64,000 nt of DNA from Phallus indusiatus (Eukaryota; Basidiomycota; Agaricomycetes; Phallales; Phallaceae): positions 1,116,001 to 1,180,000 of the forward strand of contig JAQFWX010000008.1 in NCBI GenBank assembly GCA_027605045.1, written 5' to 3'. The notes below the pieces were generated by a model, which made no database searches, was not told where the DNA came from, and worked only from the letters and a program-made list of their open reading frames with translations. Position 1 is the stretch's first letter. Each line of letters opens with the position of its first letter. Shown here piece by piece: positions 9,833 through 20,691 of the stretch. The position numbers were made by a program, and so were the translations under genes.

Positions 9833-12746
9833 ATGGTTTTGAAGAAGAAAAGGTCTCCTATCCCTCAGAATGAACACGAGCCATCAGTTTCGACCGCAGT
9901 ATCTGTTATGCAGAGCGAAACCGACTGGGTATCTAACGCATTCCGGGCTGCTGAATTAGCTAGTGCGGTGGGAGGTCTCCTACCATTCCCATATCTAAAG
10001 GGTGCAGCGGAGCTAGTCAAAGCTCTACTAAAGCCCGTCCAAGTGAGTCAGTCATTGGATCTCGGCTCGTAAGTACTGATAGAAAATTAGCAAATGCAAC
10101 AAAACCAAGACGATTATAAGACTCTGACAATCAAAATCACGACTATATTCCAAATACTCCATGAGGAGACCAAGAAGAATCATGAAATCACGTCTGATTC
10201 ATTCACCAACTTTGAGAAAGGTTGTGAAGAATTTTACAGGTGTGCAGTTCTGCTCATATAAAATATTTACCATTCTGAATCCACTTAAACAGATGCTTAC
10301 AAAACATCTCAAACGATCTCAAGTCCTTCAATAAACCATATAAATCAAAGTTCCTTCGGAGATATTTCGCAACTGACCGTGAAAAAGATTCATTGACACG
10401 ATATCAAAGTCAGATAGACGAGTGTCGGATCAATCTTATGGTGCGCACGAATATATTTGACACAGATCTTGGTTTCATTCCAGTCCTACATCTAGCTTAG
10501 GGGTGTGATACGTCTCCAAATAGGCAACAACACACTGGCAGATGAGATGAACTCTGGTGTAAGTCGGATTGCTCGTTCGCGTTCTGAAGTCTCCTGAAAG
10601 CGGCCAGTTCGAAAAAATTAAAGTGGGCGATCTAAACGTGCTCAAGAATACCTCGAATCGACAAGTTGAACACTGGAAGGTCCAATTGAAACAAGAGAGT
10701 CAAACACGGATGGTCCGTGTCTACAAAGGTCGGGATGCTATTTCCGTGCGTGATACAAAAAAAATACTGCATTTCTTCGCTATAATCTTATACTTTACAC
10801 AGAAATTTGAAAAAGAAAAGGAGTGGTATTCGCGATATCGGTAATACACTCGTCTCTTGTGAAATAGTTATCAACGGTAGCTTATTCTTCATGCAAGACA
10901 TCGAAATGTGTTGCAGCTATTCGGGATAATCACGTCGAAAGAAAGCCTCGGCCTTGTCTTTACACACAATTGTTCGTTCATGTCACTTCACGAAATGAAA
11001 ATCAAAACTTACTATTTACATATATATATATAGCGTGGTGTATTCCAATTGATCAATTCAATTCAAGACACAGCGATAGATTGGGTCGGTACATAGATAG
11101 GTACCATCTAGTGAGCCGTCACAATATTTGATGAAATTTTTCCTCAAATACATCTCAGCTGTCGTCTTTTTGTGTGAGAACCGACCATGATTCCGCCAAT
11201 TGTTTGTATCTCACCGTTTGCCTTCTGCTTACAGGAAGGCCGTGAATACGTGGCGAAGGATATATCTCACCATGCCGTTATATCTTGGAGGTGGCATCTG
11301 CAATTCTCTCGTAATTTTATCGGTTTCAAAGACCGTGAGGATGGATATCTTGCCTCTTTTTATGTGAACGTTCTAGATGGACGCGGGCTTGTCGTATTTG
11401 TTGGTTCATTTTTCTCATCCTCAAACGCATGAGAAATTATTATTGTGAATTCATTCTTTAAAATCAGGAATGGTCGCCGAATATTCTGCAAGCCGTTCCT
11501 ACTGTTCAGTGGCAGTGGGTGCGCATTGGCGCTTTGTCTGGAGAGGAGTTGACCAAGATTATGGAAATAGTAGACATGCTGCGTTTGTCCTCAAGGTCAA
11601 ATGTTCCTCCGGACCCCTCTTTCTTATGGGATTTCTATGATGCCATAGATGTCCTTATATGGAGGGACGTCTCCGCACCAGCATATTCTGTCTACACCGG
11701 TGACATTTTATTAGCCGATGAACACAACAATACACTTGACGCTTCGAATGCAACCATGTTAGGGTTTATTCCATGCGAAGAACCATCATCATTGGACTGG
11801 TTTGTTCGTAATAAAATACTGCATACCAAACTGTCCTCTAAAGATTGTGGTGAACATTTCAGGTATAGCATGTTTTCCATCATGTAGCGGCACTGAATAT
11901 CACTTGAATGTTTTCAGGATTCGCGTTCCTGTGGATACAGCAGGCATTTCAACAACCGACGATTTCCAGACAGTGGTGGTTGAATGTGATGTTATATATT
12001 CGGATCTTGCTTACTGGCGACGATTGGCTCGTGCATTTGTTAGTCAAATTGGCTGCTTACTTGCAAGAACCGATGGATTGCACGAGTCTTGTAAGATTTG
12101 CGCTCGTAAGGTTTGCTTTGGTACGCCAATTCCACCACCGTCATGTCATTATAGATGATTTATCCAAACATATGGTCACTAGTTACTGGATTCTCGTGGC
12201 ACATCCAAATTCCTTCCAGATCCAGGTGTTCGGTTGGAACTTCTGGGTATAAGGAGTTATACTTCTTTATTTCGAAACCAGCGGTACGCGATGAAACGCT
12301 GGATACATACTGGTCTCTTGATCCTTCGGGGTCTGAGAGGCTATATTATTCTGATATGGACACCCTTGGTTTTGACTCAAATTCATTCAGAGTTCAAATT
12401 CGTCAAACCCTTCGTGTACTTAATATTAATTATGGAGGGTTTGAGCATATTCAGGGGATTCACACTGTGTTGGGTATCGATCCAAAAAGCGAAGAAGCTG
12501 CTCGTATCTTAGGTCTTCCGTTAATATGTCCTATACAACCTGAATCAGACGATGTTTCTGACGGTGAGCCTACTTGAGTCATAACTGATGCATCAATTTC
12601 TCACTTTTTCGCAAGACTCTGATCAAGATTCTGATAGCTCCGAGTCTTATCATACAGCAGAGGATGAAGGAGAGGATGTTGAAGTAACAGACGGAGGGAG
12701 CAATGAAGCACAGGGTGGATCAGTCGACGCTCATGAGACTGAGTAA
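9833..12746 (+). pseudogene. MLKL-like helical / pseudokinase family, copy A (frameshifted)
   Basis: Copy A has the same 13-exon plan as intact copy B and very high similarity to it. Exon 1 (9833-10042) encodes a basic start and LASAVGGLLPFPYLKGAAELV; exons 2-3 give QMQQNQDDYKTLTIK and RRYFATDREKDSLTRYQSQI; then come the kinase-like HRNVLQLFGI and a C-terminal YWSLDPSGSERLYY and acidic tail. All splice sites and phases hold except one defect: in exon 7 a TA run at 11020-11032 makes the segment between TAC and GCGTGG 20 bases long instead of 15 as in copy B, shifting the frame to an immediate TAG. The 15-base microexon is 11159-11173. If the TA run is a sequencing error or is variable between strains, this copy could be functional. 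Confidence 0.7.
11020..11032 (+). repeat. TA dinucleotide run inside a coding exon
   Basis: The 13-base alternating run starts at the last base of a TTACA segment and lies within exon 7 of copy A. At the same place copy B reads ATATGTATATA and stays in frame. Confidence 0.85.
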
Positions 12747-12902
12747 CACTTTTCACTACCATCAGATTTTACGAGTTTACAATCACTGGAGTGACATTCA
12801 CGACTAGTTCAAATTTGTCTTTATTTGGTTTTTTTTCCTACCCGGAATTATCTCCCTTTTAATTTTGTCTCAATACATGTATGTTTTATCTTATCAATTA
12901 AA

Positions 12903-13620
12903 TCATTGTAGGAAGAGTCTTCTCATAGCCTGTGGTTCCACCGCTGCCGTGAACCTTGAACCCTTCACAGAGGTCTGCCAATCAGACCACAATTTATCAA
13001 ACGCAGCAAACATCCTAGCCTGACCGCCTTTCAGATCAACACCAGATATCCAAGGTGTACTGCATTGATCAATAGAATTGAACTCCATTCACGTTCTTGA
13101 GTGAAGGGAGACACATATGCCTCTCTCTCATCGAGCTGGATGCTTGAATTCGCGTCGCGCCTGGTTTCACGAATTTGAAATATCCAGCCGTTGCCCACAG
13201 CCGTGCAGAGACATAATAAGAGATGCCTGAGAGTTGAATCAGCCCATTTTCCTTCACGGTATTCTGCGACATTGACAATCTGGGTATGCACTCGTATCGG
13301 CGTTGATTATGGCCTTCCGCCATCAAGCGCCAGCACTGTCGGCCCATCCTGTTACCAATTCTGCTCGGGATAATGAAAAGTTTCTTGTTTCTTGGGATTT
13401 GATTGGTAGGTGTGGTACGTATAATCGTAATGAATTCGCCTCGCCCTGGTTTCACGAATCTGAAATACCCAGCCATTGCCCACAGCCGTGCAGAGACATA
13501 ATAAGAGATGTCTGAGAGTTGAATCAGCCCATTTTCCTCCATGGTATTCTGCGCACGTTGACAATATAAGTATGCACTCGGATCGGCGTTGACAAAGGCG
13601 TTATGTACATAGTGATACTG
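12903..13620 (-). pseudogene. GH30 glycosidase relic, two partial repeats
   Basis: The reverse strand shows two successive fragments of the C-terminal part of a GH30 enzyme: one around 13031-13291 and one around 13380-13560. Each carries versions of NGLIQLSDISYYVSARLWAM and GYFRFVKPG from the intact gene at 20692-22110. Their order shows an internal tandem duplication. Frame breaks, stops and the lack of the catalytic half make them non-functional. The final part near 12903-13000 matches the GH30 end (KIFFLQ-like). The relic converges on copy A, just as the intact GH30 gene converges on copy C. Confidence 0.8.
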
Positions 13621-14360
13621 GACTGACTAGAGACTCCACGACAGAGGTGATTCGTTCTAGAGTAAAATATGTCGATCACAACGCCACTCAGAACATTCGT
13701 CAAATAACTGCACCAGGGGACGCTCTACAAGCATAAACGCCGCCACATTGAACCATTGGAAAAATAGCCGCGCTAGTAATTCTTGTGTTGTACGCGGGCA
13801 GCATAGAACACAAAAATGTCACCGGTGATTCGTTTTGTTTACAGCGAAGACTCAGACACGTGAACAAAATGTATTTCCTGGAAGAAATGTAAGCATCAGG
13901 GGCTAGCAACTACAAGTCAATACCCACCAGAGTGCTTTAACCTGAGGCCAGCAACGGATATCATCTTCGTTTAACGGCCAATATATTCACCAGATGCAAG
14001 TGCATCATCTAATTGTTGTTCAGCGAGATAGTCAGACACCTTTGCACTTGGTACGAGACTGAACAGTTTACGAAGACGACTGATGTGTTTGGCGAAACTG
14101 GGAACACCCGTTTTCGTAGAAGCGGAGGACAGGAGTGGTCTCTGGCCTTGATGTCATCTCAACATCAACTTTAGAAGATTGGACGCTTTGCGTGATGGGG
14201 CATTAGTATTAGTATTGTTTTTTTGCGATTTCGGCTTCGATTTCCACCTTGGACGTTAAGGGTGTCTTGCGTAGTCCAACGCATGTTGGCACATCTTGTA
14301 AATCTTAGGTAAGCGTCTTGTCTGAAATTCCAACATCTTGGGCCTTGGCCAAATCCACCC
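13621..14360. other. Intergenic region without a supported gene
   Basis: This lies between the duplicated block and the GPATCH1-like gene. I see no conserved protein, RNA gene or repeat. The last 150 bases should contain the promoter of the gene starting at 14361. Confidence 0.45.
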
Positions 14361-17300
14361 ATGACGACAAAATTAAAACGCAAGCTTGAAAATATTGGAA
14401 TTGACATTCACTCAAATGCAGCTCGATTAACAGAAAACTTTTGTCTTGTACGTTCAAATCGTTCTCGTTTTTAAGCTTATGATTCATTCCGAACAACGTT
14501 TCAGATTGGTACGCCTCTCCCACCACTTGAAAAATCTAAAGACACGGGCGAATTTGTTCCACTATGGAAACAAGAGGTTCGGTTTTGTTATCATCTCGTG
14601 GTTTTTCTATCCATTTATTGGGTCATTGCACGTTTACATGTTAGGCTAGAGACGAGAAAGGCAGAAGGAGGTTACATGGGGCCTTTACTGGGGGATTTTC
14701 TGCCGGATATTTCAATACGGTTGGATCAAAAGAAGGTATGTAACAGCAGACAAAATTCAAAAACGACTTCCAATAAATCTGACGCGAGAACAAAAGGATG
14801 GACCCCGTCGACATTTATCTCGTCTCGTTCGGATCGCGCCAAAGCAAAGCAGGTTCGCCCGGAAGATTTCATGGACGAAGAAGATCTTCAAGAAATGAAA
14901 GAATCTCGCGAATTAGTTGATACCACCGAGGAGCACGATATGCTCGGTGGTACACGTGCTGAACTAGCGAGACGAGGTGGTGATGACACCGAAAAAGAGT
15001 ACGCATCATAGCTTCCGTACGAGTACATTCTGAAGACTTTCCGCTTTTGTGTTTCAGTCCAATGGCAGCAGCACTCCAAGCACTCCTTCCACCGTCCAAG
15101 GACTCGATTGGGTCCCGTTTACTGAAAAAGATGGGGTGGAGACTAGGCCAAGGTATAGGCCCACGGATAACATATCAGCAACTTCGAGCGCAGGAGGGTA
15201 ATCCTATTCAGCCAGACGAGCAAATTGATGAAGAAAACTTGAAACACCTTTATGCCCCTCGTGACACGAAGCTCGTAATTTATAACAAGAAAGAAAACGC
15301 CTTTGGCTTAGGCTATGCTGCCGGAGAGGGATTAACCAATCTTGTGAGGGGAAGCAATGGGGGAGTTGAGGCTGAATCAGGTCCAAACATATCTGCAGGA
15401 TTTGGTCTTGGAGCTCTCAACGATGCGGAAGATGATGACATCGATGTTTATGATCGTGGCAGTTCAAAAACACATCGACATATGGCTTATGATACACGAG
15501 AGGAGGAAGACACAGATGATCATGTTGTCGTTGGACCCAAATTCCCTTCAAAACTAGGTTCCCAAAATGCATGTATCATTCTACAAGAATCATCTTCTGT
15601 ATTCTTCTAACTTCGTATCCCCAGGTTGTCAAATCTGCAACATTCAAAAATGGTCGACCTGTAGTTTCCGGTTTTGTCGTTTCAGAGTCCCCGTTAATTG
15701 AGAATCGACGGTGAGAATCTTTTTCCACACGAAAAGTGCCATTCAAGTGACGTTTCATCAGATTTCCGCTTGCAGAGGTCCCTCAAGGCTGGGTTCCCGA
15801 CCCACGTCGTGTATGGACTACTGATCCTTCTATGAAAGAAGATGAGTCGAAACCACTTCCAGCAGTCAAGACACATAAAGATTGGGTGAAAGGCAAAACA
15901 GCAGATGAAGTACATTATTTCTTCGAAAAATATATAACATGTACTGATATATTTTGCAAAAGCGCGGTTCTATGCTTGGCGAGACACCTCTACCTTCCGC
16001 ACCTCGGTCTGTCTTCGACTACCTCTCACAAAAGGACAAGGATAGACTCAAAAATATGTCAGCGAGCATAGCGAGTGGAACAGCTTTTCCAAAAACATCT
16101 CCTGAGACTCAAACCGCTGCTCCAACGGACGTACCTACACTTGGTCCTCACATGGCGGAAGCCGCCATGAAAGGGTTCCAGCCATTTTCTAAAGATCCAG
16201 AAAAGCAATTACGGTATACCATGTTCCTCCAGTCTCAGAAAACACCGGACGATGCACCGAAACTACGGCCTCTCCCTGGACAGAGCTCTGAAGAATTCCA
16301 CAAAGAGATATCAGACTATGTTAAATCCGCGCAGATATTCAAGCCTGTCACGGGAGCTATGGCAAATCGTTTCGCAAGTTCGGTAACCGTTGAAGCTGTA
16401 GGCGTTCAACATCCTGGATTGTATCAGCCAACACAAGAAGATTATGCCAAATTGGACCTTGTTAAGGACGAGGAGAAAAAGAAGGAGCAAGAGAATCCTA
16501 AAGCGAATGCTGCCAAGCTGGACATGTTTGGACCTATGACGCGGGAAGTAAAGACGTGGATTCCGGCGCGGTTACTGCTAAAACGGTTTGGTGTTAAAGA
16601 TCCTTATCCAGACGGCGTTCCAGGAGATGAGCTGCCCCCAGAGACCTCTGTATCCGCCAAAAATGACGCGTGGCAAGAAGAAGTGTTAAAAGCGGCACCC
16701 GAACTCAAAATCCCGACTACAACATCTTCCTCAGACGCGAACGCTACCGGATCTTCTGGCAAATCTTCACAGCGCGATTTGGCTAACATAGGTCTGGGAG
16801 AAGACGAAGAGCAAGGGAAAGACACGCTTACTTACGAACGACCCTCGATGGATATTTTCAAGGCTATATTCGCTAGCGACGAGGAAGATAGTGACGACGA
16901 ACTTGAGAAAAAGGAGGATGAGGAACCTGCAGATATCAGTGAACCTCCGGCAGAAGTTCCACTGAACGAATCACAGCCTCCTGTCTCGCAACCGTTAGCG
17001 ACAGTGTTGTACGAACCTGCGGCGGGGAATGGAGATACTGAAAAAGTGGATTTATCAACTTTCAAGCCGACATTTGTTCCAAGATCCGAAAGGAGCAAGG
17101 ACAAAAAGGAGAAAAAGGACAAGGATAAGAAGAAGAAGGGGAAGATTGTCGTTTCGTTTGATGTCGAAGAAGACGGTGGAGGTGGTGCTAGACCTTCTTT
17201 GGGGAAGGAAAAAGACAAGAAAGAGCGGCCGCATAAACGCACGAAGGCGAAGGCTGTGGATGACGATTTAGATGAAGGGATGTGGGTTGAGAAACCTCCG

Positions 17301-17408
17301 CCTGAGATTGTCAAAGACCTTGTTTTGCCGACGTCCGTTGATCCTGTGGTCGATAATGAGGTACCGTCGCATCCTAGAGGACGTAAACGCGCTGTGGATT
17401 TCATTTGA
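14361..17408 (+). CDS. GPATCH1: G-patch domain protein 1 (GPATCH1/TOUGH-like splicing factor)
   Basis: Eight exons (14361-14447, 14505-14576, 14645-14735, 14797-14998, 15058-15568, 15625-15710, 15762-15909, 15963-17408) give about 880 residues. N-terminal DUF1604 blocks are clear: [47 protein letters not shown]. The G-patch follows as [18 protein letters not shown]. Later blocks are [42 protein letters not shown] and a C-terminal part rich in Asp/Glu and Lys ending [10 protein letters not shown]. These proteins bind DEAH helicases and the late spliceosome in the nucleus. The exon 5-6 junction is unsure: GT donors near 15558 and 15573 break frame, and a GC donor at 15569 restores it. The start follows from [10 protein letters not shown], the expected N-terminal helix. 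Confidence 0.85.
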
Positions 17409-17789
17409 ACTGACATTCATTCAAATTGTTTTTTGTTTCCTTGAATCTCATTTTGTATCACCACCAGACTGTAATATATGCATACTGTATTTTCAAATAT
17501 CTTGTAGACGAAAAATAGATTAGCAAAATCACAAATATCATAGTGAATTAGCAGTGGTGGGGCTATTTTCAACTCAGTGATACTTCATTAAAATCGCATG
17601 AAGAATCAATTTCTTGCGAATATTTCTTTCATCGCCAGGCTGGTGGATCGGGCGCCTCTGAGTTTACCCGGCCGAAGCAGCCGCTGAGTCAGCTGAGTGT
17701 TCAACGAGCTGTTTATTCCCCCTAAATTCAATGGACATCGAGCCCTTCCTTGAGACCTTTGCACAAAGGGAGAAGTGCACTTGCTATGA
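17409..17789. other. Intergenic region between GPATCH1-like and CK1-like genes
   Basis: About 380 bases: the 3' UTR of the upstream gene, then the promoter of the kinase gene. No further gene or repeat is seen. Confidence 0.4.
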
Positions 17790-19928
17790 ATGTCCTCACC
17801 GATATTAGGCAAATACGAGATCATAGAACGTATTGGCTCAGGAGCTACTGGTGAGATAAATTCTGTCTAGCGAGACTTGATTAGATGACCGAAGGGTGAC
17901 CAACAGGATTGGTTTATCGAGTAAAGAGCAACAAGGGTGAATACGCACTCAAGCTCATGAGAGTTCTGAAGAAGCGTCCAAGGCGTTCTTCAGAACATGA
18001 AGCCAATGTCTTGCGTATCCTTACACCGATTCCTGGTGTACCCAACGTGATTGACCACGGCTATCACAGGGAGGAATCATCTGATGTATTAGTCCTTGAC
18101 CTTTTGGGCAAAGATTTCCAGACGCTTCGCGGGAAATGGAGAGAAATCAGGTTCACTGTTAAAACTGTATTGACTCTGGCGACTCTCATCGTGCGTAGCT
18201 TAAGTAGTCTGGTCTGACAATTCTCGCTCATTCTCTCGCTCAGGTTCCTATTATTCAAGACATCCACTCAAAGGACTTTGTTCATAGGGATATTAAACCC
18301 GGGAATATTCTTCAAGGCCGCAAAGGCGACGAGCAAAGAGTCTTTCTGGTCGACTTTGGTCTAGCCAGGCGATACCGGAATCCTACCACCAAGGTCCACA
18401 TGCCTGTTACCGAAGGGAAGCCTGTGATTGGAACAGTTCTTTATGCGAGTCTTAACACCCATCTTGGATTTGGCAAGTACAACATACGTTCGCTCAGCGT
18501 TGTAGTTCTCTGACACTGCTTTCGGCCACTGGCAGCTCAAACGCGTCGCGACGATATCGAATGTCTCGCATACACTCTCATTGATTGTCTTCGGGGTCTA
18601 CCATGGGAAAAAATTGCCGGTGGTAGCCAAAAGCAATTTGAAGACAGAGTTAGGGAGAAGAAACGTTCGTGGACACCTGAACGACTATGCGCCGGTCTTC
18701 CAGCGTCTTTTCAGACTTTGCTCGCTCATGCACGAGGGCTTAAGTTCGACGAAGAGCCTGATTACAAGATGATTTTGGAAGCTTTGGAGAGGGACATTGA
18801 GAGAGGAGGTTACACCAAAGGTTTGCCAGTCCGTTGGCCTGAAAGCAAGGGCGAACAAGGTGACTTGTTTTTTTTTCCTATCAGATTGTCTGTCAGCACT
18901 CAACATTTTCATTTGTTCAGATTACGCTCCTTCTTTGGTTATCGAGCGGCCCGAGCTTCCAGATATTCCGGAGGCGACCTCCAACTTCCTTTCATCACTT
19001 AAACCTGGCGACTTTGTCAAACTAAAAATCCTCCTGGTGCCAAGTCTTCAGTTCGTTGGGCCACAGAATAGCGTCGAGATAGATCCTAGCTTCTGGCAAC
19101 CTCCTTCTTTGGACGGACAAGATTGGAAGACTGAATATAGACCGGGCATTGTTGTATCAGTTACAAGGAATGTTGTCGTGAGGAAGGGGAGGGAGGGAAT
19201 CAAAATCTTAGTTTATCCTCTCATGAGACGATATGCATTGCACGCGAGTGCAGAAGGGAGATTCATCCCTTTAACAGAAGACTCGATGACTGATCCCAGG
19301 ACTCCCCTTGTTCAACCTGCTTGGACAGCCAAAAACACTTACGTGTACACGACACGCATGACATTTGATGTATCCATTGATCCGTATCTCCAGCCTGTAT
19401 GTCTCTTTATTCACCCCCTCGTTTATCAATTCATCTTATCGTAGTTTTCTGCAGCCTATTCCAGAATCTGTTACCATCCAGTGGCGTCTCCAAGATGTTG
19501 CAACTTTAGAGGCTCTCAAGATTGAGCTTCTTAAAGTACGTCCTGAGCTGGAGTTCAAACAACCTATAGAAACCACAGATGGTACCGAGACCAAACAAAT
19601 TAAATCAAGCAAACGCGCGATCCTCCAAATTTTCGGAGTCGTACTTCCACTCACTGCTTTAGACGTCTTACAACCGTCAGAGATAACATGGGAAGGACGA
19701 AATGGATGGCTGAAGGAGTACGTGCAGATCTTAAACAGGCGTAGGGAGGAAAACGTCTTTGAGAAAGATAACGAGGAAAGCAGAGGGTTTAATCATTCGG
19801 ATTTCATATTCGATTCCATGGTACCTGGTGGCGAACGGAGAAAATCCTGCACGGTCAATCTTGCAGCGTACGACGTTTGCAGTACGTGCGCATCTACTTC
19901 CGTAGGAACCAGTCTTTGTTGTCCGTAA
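17790..19928 (+). CDS. Casein kinase 1-type kinase with long C-terminal extension
   Basis: Six exons (17790-17850, 17907-18190, 18244-18472, 18536-18859, 18921-19396, 19455-19928) give about 615 residues. The kinase domain (roughly 8-300) has GKYEIIERIGSGATG, YALKLM with the conserved lysine, HRDIKPGNIL, VDFGLARRYR and GTVLYASLNTHLG, all hallmarks of the CK1 family, which lacks the usual APE motif. The intron after exon 3 starts with GC (GCAAGT), the only donor that joins HLGF to AQTRRDDIECLAY. Past the kinase core come about 300 residues including LKPGDFVKLKILLVPSLQFVG and a block ending IKILVYPLMRR that I do not recognise. Conventional CK1 tails are short and low complexity, so this folded-looking extension is unusual. 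The last 40 residues are less certain. Confidence 0.75.
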
Positions 19929-20691
19929 TCAGCAGATTGGTCGTTAGTCAGACCGTCCTCCAAGGGAGCCCAGTAAAGTTGTACGATTCGGCTTTAAAGC
20001 CCGGTCAGGGTAGCCCATAAATGATTCTTGTCTGATACTTCATTTGAATTTGCTATCACCACAAACCTATGTACAAGGGTAGGCTGTCACAGTTTCTTGT
20101 CACATGCACCCTCATAAAAATAACTCGTATTCGACATTCGTCATAAGCTGGCACCTCTCCATTTTCGGTTGAATTGCACGCTTTTACCAAAACTTCTATA
20201 ACTCGGAGAAGCCTCCAGATCGGATTGGAATTTGAAATAAGTATTTACTTTGTCCCTGTCAAGTTACTGTACATGTGAGCTTGGACCAGGTGGTCTGCAC
20301 ATTTACCTCGGCGTAATTCATTGGTTCCTAACCCGTATATTGGCCTCGACCTCTTCTACGTCAAAAGCTTTGAACCCCACTGGCGCGTTGTTGCAGATAT
20401 ATAATGAGGGTGTCTGCACGTGGACCATGTTTGCAGTACGCCGGAAGAGTCGAGCCGTAGAGAATAGCAGGGACAACGTTCAGAAGAGCTACATAATCTT
20501 ATGCAACTTTGATATATAATGGCAATGACAAGGTCAGCTGTCGGGAATATTGGATGGTGGAGCGATGCCTTCCGTCATGTGGAAGAGAGAAAGAAATCTT
20601 ACACAAGGCAACAAGACCGTTGGAGTATATTAACCAGGTTACAAAGGTCCTCAGAAGCCCAACTATTTTCCGTCGCTGGTGTATTGTCTTC
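19929..20691. other. Intergenic region upstream of the GH30 gene
   Basis: No supported gene. The open frame of the GH30 gene extends upstream to 20509, but the ATG at 20692 is chosen because it begins a signal peptide. The promoter should lie here; a GATATATAATGG segment is at about 20510. Confidence 0.45.

Larger units (their letters stand above)
7240..13620 (+). repeat. Direct segmental duplication, left arm
   Basis: This block matches 33790-40920 in the same orientation and gene order: a BRAP2-type pseudogene, then a family gene (A here, B in the other arm), then a reverse-strand GH30 pseudogene. The start codons of A (9833) and B (36920) are 27,087 bases apart and the ends of their 12th exons are offset by 27,078, so few indels have accumulated across the coding part. 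The stretch between the BRAP2 pseudogene and the family gene differs more (about 0.5 kb here against about 1 kb there). Boundaries are approximate because I aligned the arms by eye. Confidence 0.75.

Noticed and set aside
10559..10589. A conserved 31-32 base ultra-short intron in the family genes
   Set aside because: The GTAAGT to CTGAAG span looked like a tiny intron in A-E, but copy F lacks that AG. Extending to the next CAG gives a normal 49-50 base intron in all six copies with phase kept and a plausible branch site, so the longer intron is right.
13069..13542. 157-codon minus-strand open frame
   Set aside because: It joins two GH30 fragments in a chance frame; both are partial repeats of the same C-terminal region, so it is part of a pseudogene, not a gene.
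16832..17416. 194-codon minus-strand open frame under the GPATCH1-like gene
   Set aside because: Serine-rich antisense of a Lys/Asp/Glu-rich coding tail; a frame shadow.
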